Below the pieces are notes generated by a model. That model worked only from the letters and a program-made list of their open reading frames with translations. It was not told where the DNA came from and did no database searches. From assembly GCA_018417955.1 (NCBI GenBank), contig JACTVC010000006.1:1922001-1986000 (forward strand): a DNA stretch of 64,000 nt, in the 5' to 3' direction. Shown piece by piece: positions 22,406 to 35,400 of the stretch (position 1 is its first letter; every line of letters begins with the position of its first letter). The DNA comes from Laccaria trichodermophora (taxonomy: Eukaryota > Basidiomycota > Agaricomycetes > Agaricales > Hydnangiaceae). The position numbers and the translations under genes are program-made.

Positions 22406-23082
22406 CAGTGTTGTAACTAAGGGTTAAAGGTTATTAACCTTTAACCCTTAAATACATATTAAGACTAAGGGTTAGTATCACTTGAGTTTGATGCTAAGCC
22501 TTAGTTAAGTCTTAATATGAATTACATGAGTGATATGACAGAAAAAATAACCTGACAAGAGGAGCATTAATATTATCTGGGCACTGAATTTCAAAAATGG
22601 GAGAGAGTTGCACTATGCATGTTATTTTGTATAATATTCATTGGTCATTACCCTCAGCAATGCCCCCCACCAAAGACCCTATCTGCAGACACTTCTTCCA
22701 GGTGAAGGGCAAAATAAATCCCATATTTGAGCTCATTGTCATGGCTGCATTGAAAAGGAATGCCCTGAGAATGAAGCCATTGAGCTTGACAATGTCATGA
22801 AATTAAGTTGTTTATAGATAAGCAATACAGGAGAGCTCAGCACAGGCATACATACACACAGGAATCATGTACCTGATTGAGTTGGAAGCTTATCATAAAA
22901 AGATGCCAGATGACAGGGAATTGGAAGGATTGGGAGATAATTGTAAAGGGTAGACAAAATTGACCATTTTGAGGTGAAGTCTTAATAAGGCCTTAACATC
23001 AAGTCTTAATTAAGGGCTGTAATTAAGACCTAAGGCTTAAGAAAAAAAACTGGGGTTAATAACCCCTTAGTTTACAACACTG
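22406..23082. mobile_element. 677-bp non-autonomous hAT element
   Basis: Ends CAGTGTTGTAACTAAGGG on the left and, inverted, CAGTGTTGTAAACTAAGGGG on the right, flanked by the perfect 8-bp duplication TCTCTCAG (22398-22405 and 23083-23090). CAGTGTTG-type ends with 8-bp duplications are standard for the hAT superfamily. Just inside, inverted TTAACCTTTAACCC/CTTAATTAAGACTTAA-type repeats continue the palindrome. No transposase is encoded. Confidence 0.9.
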
Positions 23083-23084
23083 TC

Positions 23085-23420
23085 TCTCAGAAGGCTGATT
23101 GCTGCTCGTGCATTTCACGGCGGATCAGTGTGGAGGAGTTGCAGCTCACGCATTACGCGGTGGACTCTTCTTCAATCATGGTAACCTTCTGAGTCCCTCA
23201 GAAGTACTGATTGCTGTTTGTGTGTTATGCGGCAGATCAGTGTTGAGGAGTTGCTGCTCGCACATTACACAGTGGACTCTTCTTCAATCATGGTAACCTT
23301 CTGGCTCCTGATTGCAGCTTGCATGTTTTGCGGTGGATCAGTGTTGAGGAGTTGCTGCTTGCACATTATGTGGCAGACTCTTCTTCAATCACAGTAACCT
23401 TATAGATTGCTGCTTGTGTG
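23085..23420 (+). repeat. ~105-bp minisatellite (GCTGCTCGCACATTACACAG units)
   Basis: Three diverged units contain TTGCTGCTCG, a CGGCGGATCAGTG-like block, GACTCTTCTTCAATCATGGT and AACCTTCTG. A further unit lies at 22335-22397 on the other side of the hAT MITE. Non-coding. Confidence 0.75.
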
Positions 23421-24204
23421 TTGCATGGCCTGTGTCCACTCTGGGGGGCAAGATTTATGACAACATTTTTTTTTCTTCCCCTTTCTTTCAACCTCTTATC
23501 ATTCCTACCTAACATGGCACCACCTCTACCTACTCTGACACCAACTTAGGATCATGGCTTGTAATTTTCCACTGCACAATCTCTTCACCTCTATCCTGCA
23601 CATATGTTAGTCATCATGTCCCATACCTAATGTAGTAACCGGATGTGACAATCACTCATGTAACATGAGCCCAGCCGGTTTTCTAAACTGTCCCTTAGTG
23701 ATTGGTACAGCCGTGATTGTTACAATCACCCATCAGCTTGAGGCAGCCGTACTTCTCCCTGATGGCGACTCCTGCAGAGCATGCACATCATTGTCCGACA
23801 GTGCAAATTGCGGCCCACCTTGGGCAAAATGTGGAGCACCTTGTAAATATACTATAAAGATTTTACATAATAATAGGGCCACAGAAGCCAGTCAAACACC
23901 ATGAGGACTGTCATGGGGAGGATGCATATCATTGTCTGCTGGCTCAAAGTGTGGGGCACCTTGTAAATGTACTACAATGCTTCCACATAACAATAAGGTT
24001 GCAGAAGTCAGTTAAACACCATGAATGTGACCCATTGCAGACCTACATGTACTTTTAACAATTCTTTTGGAACCCAAGCAGCCTCCATTAACTATTGTAT
24101 ATATTATGGGTCCCACAAATACAGCTGAATATGATACACCAGCAGAGGACCTTCCAATAAAAACACATTACTTTTGCATGGGGGACACCTTTTTCTAATA
24201 GCTG
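23421..24204. other. Non-coding; short internal duplication
   Basis: A block around 23755-23905 (GCATCATTGTC...GGGGCACCTTGTAAATRTACTA) is repeated in diverged form at about 23910-24030. No gene was recognised. Confidence 0.45.
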
Positions 24205-25330
24205 TGTTGGTCTAGAGCAATATATATATATACCATGAAGCTCCATTAGAGCAGTGCAATTTTTTTTTTACAAAGACTCCGGCAGAGTAATGCAATTCTT
24301 TCAGAGAAGACCCTGGCGGAGCAATGCAATTTTTTTAGAGAAGACCCTGGCAGAGCAATGCAATTTTTTTTACAGAAGACCCCAGCAGAGCAATGCAATT
24401 TTTTAAAAATAACTTCGGCAGAGCAATGCAATTTTTTTTAAAAAGAGCCTGGTGGCCCAACACAATTTTTTAAGAAACAACTCCAGCAGAGCAATGTATA
24501 TCAAAGAGAACTAAGGAAAATAATGACCAAAGTATATCTTAATAACTCAATCAATGAGGAGAGTGTCTACTGCTAACATAAAAGAATTTTACTAATGAAG
24601 GGTGATGAGGTAAATTATCTGTGGACCTACATACATGTATCTCAAAGAGACTCTGGTGGAGAAATGCAACTTTTGTTAAATTGGTTCTATTGGGGCAATG
24701 TATATGAGAAGGGAACTTGAATATAAACAATGTTTCTACTGGAGCAAAATATCTTCTAAATGGCTCTGCTGGAGCAACATATATTTCTTTTAAAAATGGC
24801 TCCACTGCAGCAATATTTTTTTTAGGTAGTTCTGTTTGAGTAGGCTCTGCTGGAGCAGTGCAATTTCTTATAACAATGGTGCCACCAGTGCAAAGCATTT
24901 TCTTTTCATGGCTCTGCTGAAGCAGTGCAATTTCTTCTAAAGATAGCTCTGGCAGAGCAGTGTATTTTTTTTTTCAATTGGCTCCACGGAGCAATATATA
25001 TATTTTTTGAATGGCTCCACTGGAGCAGTGCAATTTCTTCTAAAGATAGCTCCACCAGAGCAGTGTATTTTTTTCAAAATGGCTCTGCTGGAGCAGTGCA
25101 ATTACTAATGATAGCTCTAGCAAAACAGGGTATTTTTTTTTTTCAATGGCTCCACCAGAGTAATGTATTTTCTTAAAACAGCTCCACTGGAGCAATGCAA
25201 TATTTTAAACAATGGCTCCACTGCAATGTAATTTTTTTAAATGCCTCTGGTGGAGAAGTGCAATTTGTTTCAAAATAGCTCCACTTGGGCAGTAAAACTT
25301 TTATAAAGTTGCTCTGGCAGAGTAGTGATT
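24205..25330. repeat. Array of CTCCRGCAGAGCAATGCAATTTTTT units (left arm)
   Basis: More than a dozen units of about 35-55 bp share CTCC(G/A)GCAGAGCAATGCAA followed by a T run, with variable joining sequence. The complement of this array occurs at 26990-27470. A unique block at about 24480-24595 (ATCAATGAGGAGAGTGTCTA) also has its complement at about 27140-27230. The region thus forms a diverged inverted repeat. Short ORFs reading NCIALP- or ALLCR-like peptides are artefacts. Confidence 0.75.
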
Positions 25331-25364
25331 ACTTTTTGAGATACAATCCGCACGATGTAACAAT

Positions 25365-25805
25365 GACTTTTAACTCACCTAAAAACCATCTCTGTCAAGC
25401 TGGAGAAGGCAGAATTCGAATGAGCTAGGCCCAACAATAAGTTGTTCAGGAGAAAGATAAGTCTTGATGGTTTTACTGTAAAATGTACCATTTCACACTT
25501 TGTTTGAGCTCCACAAAATTTAATAATGAGTTTCAACCCATGTAGAAACCACCTTTAAAAAGCTTGGAAAAGCATGATTTCAACAAGCTATGCCCAACAA
25601 TAAGTTGTTTGGGGAAGAGAGAAGTCTTGATGGTTTTATTGTAAAATATAGCATTTCACACATTGTTTGAGCTCCACAAAATGTAATAATGAGCTTCAAC
25701 CCATATAAGAACCACCTTTGAAAAGCTTGGAAAAGCACGATTCCAACAAGCTAGGCCCGATGATAAGTTATTCAGAAGGAAAAAAAGTCTTGATGATTTT
25801 CATTG
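25365..25805 (+). repeat. 163-bp tandem repeat, about 2.7 copies
   Basis: CCAACAATAAGTTGTT starts at 25431 and 25594, with a diverged third copy near 25757. Units include AGTCTTGATGGTTTTA and TTGTTTGAGCTCCACAAAAT. Non-coding, lying between the inverted arrays. Confidence 0.8.
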
Positions 25806-26229
25806 CAATGCCATAATGCAGTCAAGATTTGATAGAGATTATTGACATAAAACACCTTTTCCTATGTTTGTCTATGAAAACAAAACATCTCTTAAAGATT
25901 TTTACATAGTAATTAACATGGCAGCTATGTCTATCAACTGGCTGGTTTGGAGGTTATATGGCTTGAAATTGGGTGAGTGCATTGCTATTCGTCGGGATGC
26001 AGGGTCTGTTTGCATCTGGTGGAGGGTCTGTGCACCAGGCGCATCACCTCAATTTGGAATGACCCAGGCACAGATTTCAACTTTGATGGGTCCCTGCCCA
26101 GGAACAAGCAGGATAACCAGACCATCCCTGTTGTGGCAATGCTTTTTCACAGTATGTGGCCCTGCATGATGAATACTTGGTTACCTCTGGCTATCAGCAA
26201 CAGAGCTCATATTGTCTGAATGACCATTA
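25806..26229 (+). other. Non-coding spacer in the centre of the inverted array
   Basis: Contains an ORF of 101 codons (25864-26169) with no recognised motif and no splice support. This sequence separates the two arms. Confidence 0.35.
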
Positions 26230-26870
26230 GATTTGTGGTGTTTTAGGAGGTAATGTGCAGTGCTTGGCTTGGCAGAGGATAAAAATTTGGCAGAGGTTGA
26301 TGGCAGGTTGGTTCTGTGGAGTGTGATAAAAGAGTTACATCACCGGTGGAGAAATGTTTGTTGGTGGGTTGCCCTTGCGGTGTACTCAATTACCTACATG
26401 TCTGAAGCTCATTCAGATAGGCCATTATATTTGTGAAGGCAATGTGTGGTGACTGGTCCTATTGGATATTATAAAAAGAAATTACATCACCGGCAGGGTA
26501 ATATTTGCAGAAGGATTGCCCTGCTGGTGTAGTTAAATATCTTTTTGAAGTGAATGTGTGAAACTCATTTCGTAACAGGCCATTATACAAATTTTGCTAT
26601 GTTTTTGGAGGCAATGTGTGGTGACTGCTCCCACATGGTGGTCCATTGGAGTATTGTAAAAAGAATTACATCACTGACAGAGCAATATTTGCAGAAGGAT
26701 TGCCCTGCTGATGAACTTAATTTATTCTATTATGAAATTTTTGTTATGTTTTCGGAGGCAATGTGCAGTAGGCTGGTCCCACATGGTGGTCCGGCGGAGC
26801 ATCACAAAAAAATTACATCACCAATGGAATAATATTTGCCAAAGGATTGCCCTGCTGATTTACTTAAATA
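26230..26870 (+). repeat. Degenerate tandem repeat (GGCAATGTGTGGTGACTGGTC / TTACATCACC units)
   Basis: Four diverged units of about 150 bp each contain a GGAGGCAATGTG block, a TGGTCC block, AATTACATCACC and GCAGAAGGATTGCCCTGCTG. A fifth unit appears at about 27540-27670, beyond the right arm. Confidence 0.65.
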
Positions 26871-26989
26871 GCTTTGTGTTTTTGTGGTACTCCACTTTTA
26901 ATGCCTCAAAAAGAAAAGCACTACTCCACCAGAGTCATTGAAAAAAATACATTGAATCATTTTGCACTTCTCTGCCAGAGTCTTTTTTA

Positions 26990-27470
26990 AAAAAACAGCA
27001 CTTCTTCGATGGAGCTTCATGATATATATATATATTGCTCTAGACCTCCAGCAGAGCTATTAAAAAGAAGGAATTTCATTTTTAAATTGAAGTCACAAAA
27101 GAAATTTCCATTGCTCCACCTAAGCATTTCAAATTTCTTTTATGCTACCAGCAGATACTCTCCTCATTGATTGAAACACTTTGGTTATCATTTTCATTAG
27201 TTCCCTTTAATATACATTGCTCTGCCGGAGTTGTCAAAAAAAAAATTGCATTGCTCCGCCGGCATTGTCAAAAAAATATTGCATTGCTCCGCCGGCGTTG
27301 TCAAAAAATATTGCATTGCTCTGCCGGAGTTGTTAAAAAAAATATTGCATTGCTCCGGCGGAGCCTTCTTTTACAAATATTGCATTGCTCCACCGGAGTC
27401 ATTATAAAATATTGCATTGCTCTGCTGGGGTTGTCTTTAAGAAAGATTGCATTACTCCACCCAGGCCTTA
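26990..27470. repeat. Inverted counterpart of the GAGCAATGCAATTTTT array (right arm)
   Basis: Repeated AATATTGCATTGCTCCGCCGG units are the complement of those at 24205-25330. A GGAGCTTCATGATATATATA block near 27015 is the complement of the left boundary near 24215-24250, and 27125-27230 is the complement of 24480-24595. Confidence 0.75.
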
Positions 27471-27670
27471 AATACCTTTGCAGATTGAATGTGTGGAGCC
27501 TCTTCTGACAGATCAATCCAGTATTTGTCATTTATGCAGAGGCATGTGTGGTGTTTAGTCCAGTGGAGTGTCTTACAGAAATTTCATGTCACTGGTGGAG
27601 TGGTCCAGCGGAGTATCATAAAAAAATTACATCACCAAGTGGTGAAACATTTGCCTCACTGGTTGAACTA

Positions 27671-27996
27671 AGCACTTTTGGCAAAGGAATGCATGAAGCC
27701 TCTCCTGACAGAACATTATGAAAATGTTATCATTTCTTTTGGAGGCAATGTGCAGTGCTTAGTAGCTCCAATGAAATCATAGCAAACAACATACATAGAT
27801 TGACAATATTATGTATGATTTGTATGAGCCAGGCTTGTAATTCTAAGTGTTCATTATGATCATCGCTGCCGGTGCAATATTTAGCCCCGGCAGAGGGCAG
27901 CTCTGCAGGAGGATATGGCAGTCAAGGTACACCCGGCTACTCCAATCATATGGGCCATTGTTGCTGACAGCCAGCCCATGGTTACTGGGTGATTGT
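27671..27996. other. Target sequence left of hAT-1; no gene
   Basis: Unique-looking sequence that continues at 31658 once hAT-1 and one duplication are removed. No coding signal. Confidence 0.45.
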
Positions 27997-28004
27997 ACAG
28001 GGTC

Positions 28005-31000
28005 TAGGCAACAGCACGGGTTGGGGTAACCCGTGCGGGTTGCGGGTATGGGTATGTGCAGGTATGGGTATGGGTTGGGATTTTCAAACCCCGTGACCCG
28101 CAGACCCATACCAACATTTTAGTAAAGACGGGACTGGAAATACCTATCGGAGTTCTTAAAGCTACATAGTTATCAACTTAAGGTTCGGGAACAAAAGAAA
28201 CCAGAAAAAAAAAACATGCGTCTCTGCATGGCGCCCTCAAAGCCAAAGGATGACAGCAGATCTACTAAGTCGAGCATCAAGTCGACGACTTCATCTCTTG
28301 CCAAGAAGGCTTCCGATAACTTCAACAAACTTAAACGCAAAGCGACCGAGCTTCTAAGTCCGAAAAAAAAGAAGACATCAGCCACTCCATCAGGTGCTCA
28401 GGGTTCGTCACTCAGTGAACTGAAGTCAGGAAAGGGTCTCTCACACACCTACAACCCTTCATACAGCCAAGCCAAAAAAACAATCACAGAAGGTGACCGT
28501 CGTTGACATCACTGGGACTGATGAGGAGAGCAACGACAATCATGAAGACGATGCCGAAGCCCTTGAGGAGGCCGCTGAAGATTCCGACGTGGAATTGGGT
28601 CAGTAATGTATACATATCTCAAAGACAAATGACTTACATAAAATCAGAACGCATGAGCAAGGACTGGAAGTCGCCTGCCTATGCATTCTATGAACCAGTC
28701 CCCGAGATTGAGTATGTCGATGGCCGTCAGACTCATGTCTTTAAATGCATGGCAGTTGGGTGTAAGTATAGGCCACGTCACTATCTCGATACCAAGGACA
28801 GATCATCAACTGGCAATCTCATCAAGCATGTCAAGCAATGTTGGGGTGATGAGGTGTGGAAAGCGGCGTCCAAATGCAAGGATGCAGGCGAGGCTCGTGC
28901 TGCCGTTGTGAAGCCGTTTGCGAAGAGTGGCAACATCACAGCCAGCTTCGAGAGAACTGGTAAAGGGAAGGTTACGTATATGCATCGTCAGTATACGAAA
29001 ACAGAGACCAAGTATGTAAACTCACCTTTTAAGTCGAAGCAACTAACCATTATATCAGGGCCGAAATAGTGCGATGGATCGCGGAAAGCGGACGTCCTTT
29101 CAAGATCGTTGAGGACCGCGGGTTTCTGAATTTGATGAAGACAGGATGGCCGGGATACTATCTCCCTGCAGCAACGACGGTATGGCATGATGCGAAGCTG
29201 GTTTTTGCCCGCACACGGACAAGGATTGCAAAACTACTGAAGGTATGATTTAGTTTTGATACAAATAGCATCAATGAAATAACAACGCACCTAGGAACAC
29301 GATGGCTGCCTGAACCTCATCACCGACTGCTGGACCTTCCCTAATCACTTGGCTTACATGGCGCTACTCGTTCAATTGGAAGTAAAAGGCATACCCATCT
29401 GTCTCGTCCTCGACGTTGTTGAGCTTCCAAAGGTAATTAGTCAAATGGATTAAGTGAGTGGAATGTTAACAATACCTTCTGGTAGTCGCACATGGGCTTA
29501 AACATGGCAATCGCATTCCAAGAGATCCTGGAAGAATTCGGGATTGAGCACAAGGTACCAACGAGCTTTGAGATATCACTTACATGAAGACTGATCATAT
29601 TGTAGATCCTCAGCTTGACGGCGGACAACGCAACGAACAACGATACGCTTAGCGAGTACCTCGCCCACAAAGTGCCATCGTATTCGACTGTCAATTGAAC
29701 ACGTTGTTTCCTTCACATCCTCAATCTCGTCGCCAAGTCGCTCCTCTGGCAATTTGACGTGACACCTCGAAAAGAAACAGATGGCATCGACGATGAACTG
29801 TCGCCAGAGGAAGAAGAATTGTTAGGTCTAGCCAAGGGTTTAGACAAGGAAGAACTTACTATGGAACTACGGGACGAGGCTAACGAGGACGAGGAGGTGC
29901 CGGATGACGACGATGATAACGGTTGGGTCGACGAGGTGGATGAGCTTTCCGAGGACGAGCGCAATGCACTGAAAGTGCACATTCGCCCTGTCAGCTGTGT
30001 CCTTGTAAAGGTACAACTTTTAAAACTGCACATACCTTGTTAACAATGTCATTCCAGCTCCGTAAACTCTCCTTTGCGCTTGTGAATTCCACAACGATCC
30101 TTCTTCCGGCTTGGAAAGCGTGCCTTGTTGAGCTAGGCTATGCTGTGAGGATCATGCCTCGCGACGTTTGGACACGTTGGAATTCGACCTACGATATGCT
30201 TCAATTTTCTTTGAAATACAAAGATGCGATAAAGATGGTTACCTCAGATTTAGCCAACAGCCTACGGAAATACGAACTGAACGATGATGAGTGGTTGATT
30301 GTGAAGGAGTTGGCGGCCACGTTGCATGTAAGGTTTCGTCACAATTCGTCACGGTCACACTTTGACGTTCTCCCTTTGTTCTCCCTTCACGTCAACTTCA
30401 TGTATCCCCTGCCACATCTCTCTCATCCCGTAGATCCTTAAGGATGGGACTGAATTTTTCTCGCGAGGATCTCCGAACTTGGCCGCCGTGATTCCCGCTA
30501 TGGACCACATCGACAAGGATTTCACCATGAAAACCCAAGCCAACAGCAAAACCCACCCAGCTATTCGACACACCCTCACACTCGCCAAGAAGACTCTGAA
30601 CCGGTACTACTCATTGACAGATGAGTCTGAGGTCTATCGAATTGCAATGGGTAAGTCTCTGTCTATGTTTTAATGTACTTATCAATCTCATCTAACTCCA
30701 CAGCCATCTCAGTTCTCCATCCTCGACACAAGCTCGAATACTTCAAGCGAGCTGGCTGGCCGACCGAATGGATCGAAACCGCAGATACGCTCATGCGTGA
30801 AGAGTTCGAGAAAACATACAAGAACCGAGCACATGATGGCGATGGCGAGGATGATGATGACGAGAACGGTTCAAGCTCTGGGGAGTCCGTCTCAGAGGAT
30901 GGCAAGGTGAGTAAAACAAACGAATCAAACCATATATCACCGAGCTAACTGCATCAATATTAACCTAAGAACATGTTCGACGATCTCCCAGCTTACAAAC

Positions 31001-31649
31001 GCACTCCCAAATCGAAGTCTTTGGCTGATGAATATCAAATGTATCTGAGCACCCCGACTGAAGCCGTCAAACAACCTCTCCTCTGGTGGTACGAGAAACG
31101 CCACTTATATCCTCGACTCCATTGTATGGCGTTGGATTACCTTTCGATCCCTGGTATGTTTGGTAAATTTAAATTCTATTTGATAACCTAAATTTGTTAT
31201 TCAGCTACATCCGTCGACGTGGAACGGCTCTTTAGCCGTGGCCGTCTATTGTTGTCGCATACGCGGAGTCGTCTCTCTGCTCAAACTACCCGTGCTCTCC
31301 TTTGTCTCGGTTCTTGGAGTCTTGCAGGATTGGTGAGGGATGATGATGTTAAGGCTATTGCTGTACTCGACGATGTCGACGTCGAGGTTGAGCTAGAAAA
31401 ACTTGGTAAAGTTCTTGGTAAGACATACCGTGGCTTGTAGTAGTTGAGTAAATGTACGCCAGGTACCCCTGTTTAGTCTACTTATCAGTCTTTTCTTTTT
31501 TTTGACCTATCCCGCTCAGGATACCCGTACCCGCACTGACCCGTACTAACCTGTCATAATAAACCCGTGGCTTCGAGGGTAGGTACCCGCATGGGTGAGG
31601 GCACAGGTGAGCTTGATGGTACCCATGGGAGTACCCGTGCTGTTGCCTA
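28005..31649 (+). mobile_element. hAT-1, 3.65-kb hAT transposon
   Basis: Inverted ends TAGGCAACAGCACGGGT (28005-28021) and their complement (31633-31649) are flanked by the perfect 8-bp duplication ACAGGGTC (27997-28004 and 31650-31657). Subterminal regions on both sides carry many GGGTATGGGTA/CCCGTACCC motifs, likely transposase-binding sites. It encodes one decayed transposase. Confidence 0.93.
28216..31440 (+). pseudogene. hAT-1 transposase (BED finger, hATC), nearly intact but broken
   Basis: About ten exons separated by ~50-60-bp introns encode a hAT transposase that would cut and paste element DNA in the nucleus. A basic Ser/Lys-rich N-terminus precedes a BED-type zinc finger (FKCMAVGC...HYLD...LIKHVKQC, about 28738-28850). 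Catalytic acidic residues fit LITDCWTFPNHLAYMAL (about 29315) and LTADNATNNDT (about 29612-29646). The C-terminal hATC dimerisation domain contains YPRLHCMALDYLSIP and VERLFSRGRLLLSH, with the third acidic residue. An acidic insert (DDDDNGWVDEVDEL) lies near 29905-29950. Two defects are visible: a one-base slip in the A7 run at 28474-28480, and an in-frame TGA at 29696-29698 just before TRCFLHILN. The stop is at 31438-31440. It is homologous exon by exon to the hAT-2 gene. Confidence 0.85.
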
Positions 31650-31861
31650 ACAGGGTCTGGCTGCCCCTTTCATATTGGGGCCCCACCATCAAACTGGCCA
31701 GGCCAGCTGGGCCCTTACCACATGGTTGATTGTCAGGGCCGGGTGGCCCATCACTATTGGGCCATGATGACTAACATAACTGTATCCTCCCTGGCTTGAT
31801 TCTTGAGATTGGCACACTGGAAAAGTGGGGGGCTGTATGGGAGTATAGGTGGAATATGGGA

Positions 31862-32048
31862 GGAGAGGCACAAGCCTCTATCCCATTACACACTCCCCAC
31901 ATCCAGATCACACACCACAATGGAAGCAAGCTACATCATCTTGATGGGTAGAGGGAGTTGAGTTGGGATCAACAATCTGAGTGGAGAGGCACAAGCCTCT
32001 ATCACACTATACATGCCTTGTACCCAGACCACATGTATGATGGAAGGA
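31862..32048 (+). repeat. ~121-bp tandem repeat split by the Helitron
   Basis: GGAGAGGCACAAGCCTCTAT occurs at 31862 and 31983. The first unit continues GCTACATCATCTTGATGGG (near 31932). The second breaks off at 32048, and its continuation (GCTACACCATCTTGATGGGG) reappears at about 39256, beyond the Helitron. This split supports the Helitron boundaries. Confidence 0.6.
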
Positions 32049-32450
32049 TCTATATAGAATGGCACAATGTTTTTAGCCTTTTGATGGCTGAGTAAGGCTG
32101 ACTCAGCTGAGTAAGCGATGACAAAGCTGACAAATCCTGTCCAAACATCTGTCTGAGCTGCAAACAACGCTTGACCTCTACCCTCTTCGTGTCCCTCCCA
32201 GGTAAGTGTTCCTGTGCATGGATGTGCAGATCTTTGTAACCTTCCATCTTTTTAGATCTTCTCTTGCTTGAGAGACCTGTTTGTATGCATATATGGTTGT
32301 AGATCTAAACTGATCTAATCTCTGTTCAAACTTCCTTAGATTACCTGCTCTTTGTGGTTGATCCTATTGGTTCTGCTCTACAGTGGTTATAAAATCTTTA
32401 TCATTGGGTGGGTAATCTATCATAATCTTATTGTTATACGACCTAATGTG

Positions 32451-35400
32451 ATGCCACTTAGCTCTGTGATCTATCAATCATCATGTTTGTGTTTCTATTT
32501 TTTTGAACACCTCTTGCATTTAATTTCTGTGCATAGGAATCCACCTCAGACTCCAGAGAGTGACCGGAGTCGTCAGCGTGCACGCCATCGTCAGTTACAG
32601 CGTTTACAGATGACAGATCCTGATGATCGTCGCTCACGAAGCAGAAGTCGTAGTCAGACACCACCAGAAACCCCTCAGGGACCCTTTCCACAGCCTAACT
32701 TTGCAACAGCTACCCCAGCTCACATTTCCAGCCTGGGCTTAGGTGTTCCACAACTACGTTTCCCTATACTTCCTTCTGTGCATCACCTAAATAGTGTGTC
32801 TGGCCGTCCTGTGATTGACTTGAGTGATACCATGGCTATTGATGACCCTTTCAGTGATATAACAGCTGGGTCTATGAATTCTGGAGCTGCTCTAAATTCT
32901 GGGGCTTTGGTTAATAATGACCCTTTCAGTAATATTACAGCTGGGTCTACAAATTCTGGAGCTGTTCTAAATTCTGGGGAATCTACTGTAAATTTGCAAT
33001 CTGAGGCTGGGCCTCTTTTGAGAAACTCTATGGCTTCTATACCTCCTGCAGTGATCCTGCCTCCTGATTGGGACAGGCCTTTGAGAAATCCAATCCCACA
33101 AAATATTACTCCTGCTCCTGTGTATCTTTATAAAGGAAAAGGTCGTGAAATAAATACTTCTCTGCCTGCTGGGCCTTCATTAAGAGCAATAAATTTAACT
33201 AATGTTACTGTTGCTGGAACTTCTGCTTCTGTGATGAGAATGAATGCTGAAGCTGGCTCATCTACAGGAACTTCTGCTTTTATGAGAATGAATGCTGAAG
33301 CTGGCCCATCTACTGTGAGACACAGTGAGGGTACCTCAGCAATAAATATTGGAACCTCTGCTTCTATGAGAGTGAATGCTGAGGCTGGCCCATCTACTGT
33401 AAGACAGTGTGAGAGTACCTCAGCAGTAAATGCTGCATCCTCTGCTTCTGCTTCTGCAGAGGGTTTACATACAACAGCTGGCCCATCAGGGCTTAGAAAT
33501 TCAGAAGATCTATTGGCATCTATTCCTGAGGTGCATCTGCCTGCTGGGTGGGATAGACCTTTGAGTAACCCTGTTCCACAACACATTCCTTCTGTGCCTG
33601 TTTCTCACCAAAAACTACCACAAAGATTGTATGTGACTGGGGGAAATACTGCAAATCCTTCAGTAGATGGCTTAAACAGAGGCCACATTGCACACAGGTC
33701 ACGTGAGACAAATTTTAGAATTGATGCTGCCCAACGACAAGCTACTTATCGTCAAAGAGAGTTACAACAGCAGGCGGATGAAAGAATAAGACAGCAGCAA
33801 CAGGAGGAGTCTAGACGAGCTGCAGCTTTGGAGATAGCTTCAACCCTGGCCAGCCAGCGTCAAGCTGTATTTGGTGAACTGGGTGCACAAGAAGTTCTGA
33901 GACAGCAACAAATGGCAGAACAGGCAAGAATGCTACAGAATCTTCATAGTGATTATATTTCTGAGCAACAGAGAAGGGAGTTAGAGGAACAACAAAGACA
34001 ACTGGATCACCTGGCAGAGCAAAGACAACATCATATTGCTGAGCAACAGAGAAGGGAATTGGAGCAAGAGAGACAACAGAGACAATTAGCACAACTGGCT
34101 GAGCAAAGAGAACATGAGGAGGAAGAACAGAGACAGCAGGAAGAAGAGGCACGTCAAGTTAGACTTGAAGCACTCAGATTGCAGCAGTTGGAAAATGAAG
34201 AGAGAAGGAGGATACAAGACCAAGAACTGGGTGCACGGTTTTTGGCTCTCTTTCAGCAGAGGGAACAGGAAAGACTTGAGGAACTTGAATATGAAAGAGA
34301 AAACAGACAGAGAGTTGCAGCTGAGGCTGAATTGCAATGGCAACAGAGAGTCCAAAATTTGTCAGCTGAGGAACTGGCAAGACAACTGGAAGCTGAAGAA
34401 GTACAAAGAGATCTGTATTTCCAAAGTCAGCGTGAAGCCTTGCAATATCAGGAAAATCGTGCTGCTGAGCGAGAAGCAAGGCAGGCCTGGGAAGCTGAGC
34501 TGGCAGCAGTGGTTGAAGGTTTGCAGCAAGATCTGGAGATGGCAGATGATGATGATGATGATGAGGGTGAGGATGAAGCTCCTGAAGTTCCAGGAAATCC
34601 CATTCCAAGAAGATACACTCTTCCAAAGGGCCGAAGACCCTACACTGATCCTGCTGGACGTCACAACTTGGGTCCAATGAATGTTGTTTGTCCACACTGC
34701 CATGCTTTGCATTTTGATTCTGAAAAATTGACTAACTCTACACGAAATGTTCCTAAATTTGGTGGGTGTTGTCTACAAGGACAAGTCAAACTACCTGAAT
34801 GGGACCAACCACCTCTGATTCTGAAACAACTTTTGTGTGGAATTCACCCACTTTCAGATACCTTTAGAAAAAATATCAGACAGTATAATGCTGCATTTGC
34901 CTTTACTTCATTGGGTGTTAAAGTGGATAATTCAGTAACAAGGGCTTCAGGACCATATTCATTTCGAATCCATGGTGGGCTATGTCATCAGATGGGAAGT
35001 CTTCTCCCCAACAATATGGCTGATGAGCCTTCATTTGCACAGCTGTATGTTCATGATCCATTAATCCAGCTTGGAATTCGGCAGAGGCGTAATCCAAATC
35101 TTCATCCAATGATAATGAGTGAACTGCAAGCCATGATGCATGACACACATCCATATGTTCCTCTATTCAAACAGGCATTCATGATTATGGCTGAAAAACC
35201 TCCTGAGGAAGCTCACAATGTCCAAGTTAATTTACATGTGGAACACAATGCTGATCAGAGACGATATAATCTTCCAACTGCAGATGAAATAGCTGCAATT
35301 GTTCCAGGAGATGGTTCTGAGGATAGACAAAATGACAGAGACATTATTTTGCATCTGAGATCAGGAGGACTGAGACGAATTAGCCATTTGCACCCACATT

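Noticed and set aside
25864..26169. A 101-codon ORF as a small gene
   Set aside because: No motif, and it lies between repeat arrays with no splice or conservation signal.
28020..28100. GGGTATGGGTA repeats as an interstitial telomere
   Set aside because: They occur only as subterminal motifs in both hAT elements, are irregular, and do not match the usual fungal TTAGGG unit.
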